Source of the DNA: Bolinopsis microptera
Taxonomy: Eukaryota; Ctenophora; Tentaculata; Lobata; Bolinopsidae
Direction: 5' to 3'
Assembly (NCBI RefSeq): GCF_026151205.1
Contig: NC_087082.1
Location: 13,799,365 to 13,859,364, forward strand
DNA: 60,000 bases
Below, piece by piece: positions 56,480 through 60,000 of the stretch (position 1 is its first letter; the number at the start of each line of letters is the position of its first letter). The notes below the pieces were generated by a model. The model ran no database searches. It was not told where the DNA came from and worked only from the letters and a program-made list of their open reading frames with translations. The translations under genes were made by a program, and so were the position numbers.

Positions 56480-56745
56480 ACAATGATCATCTTTGGTTTC
56501 ATCCTTATGTAGCTAAGAAACGTTTTATAAATCTTTACTCCATTGGGAAGTATAAATGAATTACATTTTTTTATGTTGTTGTTATTCATGATTTATATTT
56601 GATAAATTATTACTTTTAAATTTGATGGAGAAATAGTTACTGTATATTTTTCCATGTAGTGCGATGATACTTTGTAGACATTAGTGATGATGTTATGTCA
56701 TAATTTTTACTTTACATTACTTTAATACGTAGACACATATTTTTC
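56480..56745 (+). pseudogene. LINE 3' end, second copy
   Basis: AKKRFINLYSIGK codons, then the GTGCGATGATACTTTGTAGA segment and a TTTAC-rich tail: the same 3'-only LINE fragment as at 49600-49862, with more substitutions in its first part. Confidence 0.65.
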
Positions 56746-56801
56746 AGTTTTCACATATTATGCCTTGCGTTCCTAAGATATTGCGCTACAAAGTTCCAGG
56801 T

Positions 56802-57905
56802 CACAGTGGGCTGTGAGTGGGGGTCATGCTAGCATAGGGTATTTTAGACCATCACACATGCCCCTAACTTTGTTTCCAAGGTAATTTGGGTACAAAATAC
56901 GATTCCAATCATTTACAGGGCCCAAAATGTCTTAGAAAAGTTTTGGGCCGATTTTGAGCTCTCCTGTAGTCCAAAAATAGGAGGCTGATCCCAGGAAAAG
57001 TTGTTTTTAGAGGTTTAATCAATTTTAAAGCTCTTCTATGAACTGTAAACGAAAGACAGCTATCTTAGAAACTCAAATCTTTTTGAATTATGAAAAAATA
57101 TTGATCAGAACAAAAGTTGTGCCCATTTATATGACCAAATTTTTCTGAAACACCCAAATTTTTCCTGTTATTTTCAAAAATTTCGTTTACAATCACGATT
57201 TTTTTGGATTTTTATCAATTTTAACTATAATAATTGTGATATATTGATTTTTCATCCATATGCTTCTAGTATAGGATGCAAAAAACGCCACAAACATGGA
57301 GAATAACTAAGATATGTCAATTTAATAGCAAAATTGAGCTCATAAATTATCTAAAAATGCAGCAAATTTGACCCAATTTTTGAGTTTCTTAATTTTTTCT
57401 TGAAAAAAGCCCAAAGTAGCCCAAAGTGATTCATATTGCATCTGATTGGGAATTGTCTAAGCTTTCTGATGATACCATGCATTATAGCGAACTATTGCAA
57501 ACTAACAACGATTTCTGTCGTTAAATACCCCAAAAATTGCCTAAAATACACGCCATAAAAAAGGCGCGGTCAAAAATCAGGTGAAAATGTTAAAGTCACA
57601 CAGTTTTTTTGATGGCTGAGTATTCTTAAGTACTATACTGTATTTCAATTATTAAAAACTGCCTTAATCAGGCATTTTAGCCCAAAATATGAAATATTAG
57701 GCAATTTTTGGTTGAAAAATGCAAAATTTCTTGACAGTGAAAAATGCTATTTTTTCACGCGACGCCATTTTGGCATCTTACAAAGTTTTTAATTAAGGTT
57801 TTTTTGCATGAAATCGGGCTAGCTTTTTACAATAAGAAAAGCTTATTTTCAAAGAAATTTAAGAAAGTCGATTTTAAGCCTATGCTAGCATGGTAGCCCA
57901 CTGTG
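56802..57905. mobile_element. Transib-like element, family A, copy 2 (1104 bp, uninterrupted)
   Basis: CACAGTG, 16 bp, then CATGCTAGCATAGG at the left; CACAGTG, 6 bp, then CATGCTAGCATAGG (complement) at the right. The 5-bp duplication CAGGT lies at 56797-56801 and 57906-57910. The interior aligns with copy 1 (30966-31478 plus 33641-34240) with scattered substitutions and small indels. It is non-coding, so it would need a Transib/RAG1-like transposase supplied in trans. It is the clean reference copy of the family in this window. Confidence 0.85.
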
Positions 57906-57910
57906 CAGGT

Positions 57911-58825
57911 TTACCTGTAATTACTAGTAAAACTTAAGACTTTCTCTTGAACATAGTGTAAACCTCAACTTTTGTAAAAAATCTAGCCACACCGTACCCA
58001 GGACCTGATTTTTTTATATATATCCTGTCATCACTCCTGGAGTAATGGATATTATATGTTTATTTCACTAAATATAATAATCAATAAATTAGAATAGAAT
58101 CTTGTCTTTTTTCAGCTCACTCTTCTGAAACCTCTTCCTCTATATTCTCAACCTCATCATTAACTTCCTCATCTTCATCATCAACATCATTACCCAGGAC
58201 CTGATACTTTATTATTAAACCTCTTGAATGTGAAACTTAGAAATCTAGATATACTTAACTGCAACTCATTTAATGGTAAATTGTATTTTGACGGTAGGAC
58301 AGACATAATCATGATTTACAATATATTTACAGAATACTAGGCTAAGTCCTTAAAACTGTGCCAAGAGTCAAGCGTTCATGCTGCACTATCATCTGCAAGA
58401 ATTGTCAGATACCTATTGTATATATCTCGTGATAGGAAAACAGCCAGAACAGCTAAATTTACAGTCATATAAAATAGGTGTCTACTGTCTATGATAAAGG
58501 TGATAAAATGTCTAATGGTAAATTAGATACAAACGGGCCCTCATCAAATGCAATGCAATGTTAAGTGTAAGTCACTTCAAATATAGCTATTATGCTTTAA
58601 TACTGACCCCCTCCACTCCAGTAACATTTATGAACAGTCCCTAATTTGAAATCCATTTCATAGGAGTATGATATTTATTAGCAAAATGCTCACTGAAGCT
58701 TAAATTAATTAAAATATCATCTAAACTTCAATAATTAATTGGAGCAGATACAGTTCAGTTGACCTTGCATACATATATTACATGCCCGATATTCCTAAAT
58801 ATTAATATCTATTCAGGTAAAGAAC
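57911..58825. other. Upstream region of bL36m, no gene seen
   Basis: AT-rich. ACCCAGGACCTGAT recurs at about 57998 and 58192. A TCATC/TTCATCATCA-rich run lies at 58150-58185. The promoter of the downstream gene is presumably here, but no specific element stands out. Confidence 0.4.
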
Positions 58826-59248
58826 ATGTCATTGGCTGCACGGTTATTAAAGAGTGCATTATGTACAAGGAATTCAGTGATTTCATCTCCGCTCATACAA
58901 TCCCGCTCCTTAAAACAGACACATCATGCCAAACTACTTTGCCATGGGTGTTACTTTGCAGTGGATCACAGGACAGACAACAAGTTTGTTCTTTGTAAGG
59001 TCAACCCTGGCCACAAGCAACAGCAGAAAAACAACATTGATTACAGGTTGAGAAAGAAATATTACAAATGGGGACTGCAAGACTTGGGAGCAAGTGAGCA
59101 ATACGTTGATGCAAGACTTGGTGACACTGGGTATAATAGTAAAGATAAATTTCGAAAACTCAAGAACGATCACAAATTTGATACCTTGAAGGAAATCAGC
59201 AATAAAGCTAAAGAACTAAGCTCTGGAAAATTAAAGGAATTGGATTGA
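58826..59248 (+). CDS. MRPL36: Mitochondrial ribosomal protein bL36m with a long C-terminal extension
   Basis: A 140-aa frame from ATG at 58826. Residues 1-36 are basic, Ser/Leu-rich and free of acidic residues (MSLAARLLKSALCTRNSVIS), as expected of a mitochondrial targeting sequence. Residues about 38-66 match bL36: LCHGCYF, then NKFVLCKVNPGHKQQQ, with the zinc-ribbon ligands C-x2-C, C and H and the terminal PxHKQ-type motif of the family. bL36 is a small zinc-binding protein of the large ribosomal subunit. Bacterial bL36 ends at this motif, and vertebrate MRPL36 does too; here about 70 further charged residues follow (RLRKKYYKWGLQDLGASEQY, ending KELSSGKLKELD). The gene is single-exon in its coding part. 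Being a host gene in a TE-rich window, it is the best anchor for identifying the organism. Confidence 0.82.
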   Translation: MSLAARLLKSALCTRNSVISSPLIQSRSLKQTHHAKLLCHGCYFAVDHRTDNKFVLCKVNPGHKQQQKNNIDYRLRKKYYKWGLQDLGASEQYVDARLGDTGYNSKDKFRKLKNDHKFDTLKEISNKAKELSSGKLKELD

Positions 59249-60000
59249 ATATTATTATTAGATTGTTTTGAGAAATGTTTTAGGTATTTTGTAGCCAAAT
59301 TTTGCTATGATGCTATAGTGATAGATTGATGTGGATTGTGGATTTAAACTAAGCCTGAAGTGCACTCTTTTGTTAAGGACTGGGGTAACTGACACAGTTT
59401 TAAGAGTTCTAGAAGATCAGTTTTCATGATTTTATTGATCTCGGCTGCCAAAGCTAAGCTAAGGCAGCTCATTAATTGATGTATATATAATACTTGATTT
59501 AATTGGAAATGAAAGGCCTGTAATGATGCATTAGAGTAGCAATTATCGTGGAGTTGTCTAACTACCTACAAAAAGTGAGAGATGATGTGTCGTGTTTCCA
59601 ATTAGGCCATGATTTGATAAGCTAGTATAAGTTTTCTAATTAGCTAATCAGTTAGTTAATAAGCTAATAAGCTCGTTTTTACATCTTCCAAGATAACCTG
59701 CTTTTAATAGCATTGTTTCAACAGTTAGTATTTCGGAATTCTGTTTCAAATTCGCCTCCATTCTTTGTCCTTATATTCCTTACGTTTTTAAGGTAGACAT
59801 TGCGTTTATTTTTGGGTAGTTGAACTGTATACTTAACCAAGCTAAAGCTGATCTTGATATCCTTTATGGACACAATCTAACTTCTAAGACTCCCAACACA
59901 GATTTGTGGAATTAGGGTTCGGTTTGGCAAAATTCCATCTTTCAGTGGAATTCTACGGAGCTGTGTCGGCCTTTTTGAATTGTGATCTTTCTGTTTATAA
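59249..60000. other. Downstream flank, no gene seen
   Basis: Probably the 3' UTR of bL36m followed by intergenic AT-rich DNA. A short TAATTAGCTAATCAGTTAGTTAATAAGC-like run lies at about 59636-59675. No frame of note. Confidence 0.4.

Overview
The window is nuclear DNA of a metazoan, most likely a marine invertebrate. This is inferred from the AT-rich sequence, the lack of dense coding, splice-like signals, a mitochondrial ribosomal protein gene, and several retrotransposon types familiar from cnidarian, sponge and mollusc genomes. The species cannot be fixed from the sequence. Host genes are few: a well supported bL36m (MRPL36) gene at 58826-59248, a probable last exon of a small type I membrane protein at 18831-19309 (minus), and weaker candidate exons near 38.5-39.2 kb and 55.5 kb.

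Layout. 1-18.7 kb is gene-poor DNA with short tandem and direct repeats, E-box-rich stretches and a 91-bp GA run. 19.6-27.5 kb is a LINE ORF1 split by a 6.97-kb DNA transposon. That transposon has composite palindromic ends, a GGCC duplication, a 762-aa RNase H-like transposase with a BED-like zinc finger, and two further proteins; a decayed LINE lies inside it. 27.6-29.8 kb holds a decayed PHD-RT-nuclease LINE fragment and a large palindrome left by a mariner-like element. 29.8-38.2 kb is one purine-rich satellite broken by a Transib-like element (itself holding a LINE that holds another Transib-like element) and by an LTR retrotransposon with gag, no pol, and a nine-unit internal tandem array. 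38.2-46.4 kb carries LINE remnants, a GC-rich inverted repeat and a TA-flanked MITE. 46.4-49.6 kb is a PHD-RT-nuclease coding block enclosed by inverted repeats. 50.0-56.0 kb is a TIR element with a 9-bp duplication that contains a nearly complete CR1-like LINE. 56.8-57.9 kb is a clean copy of the first Transib-like family, followed by bL36m.

The two strongest discovery candidates are as follows. (1) Two families of short elements end in the exact RAG heptamer CACAGTG and make 5-bp duplications. Their ends carry a second conserved block spaced 6 bp from the heptamer at one end and 16 bp at the other. This asymmetry of one helical turn recalls the 12/23 arrangement of RAG recombination signals. 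(2) The 20217-27190 transposon combines a P/THAP9-like catalytic layout, a 4-bp GGCC target duplication and ends that are both direct and inverted repeats; I cannot place it in a known superfamily. Nearly all other coding sequence belongs to mobile elements, and the nesting gives a readable relative history of insertions.
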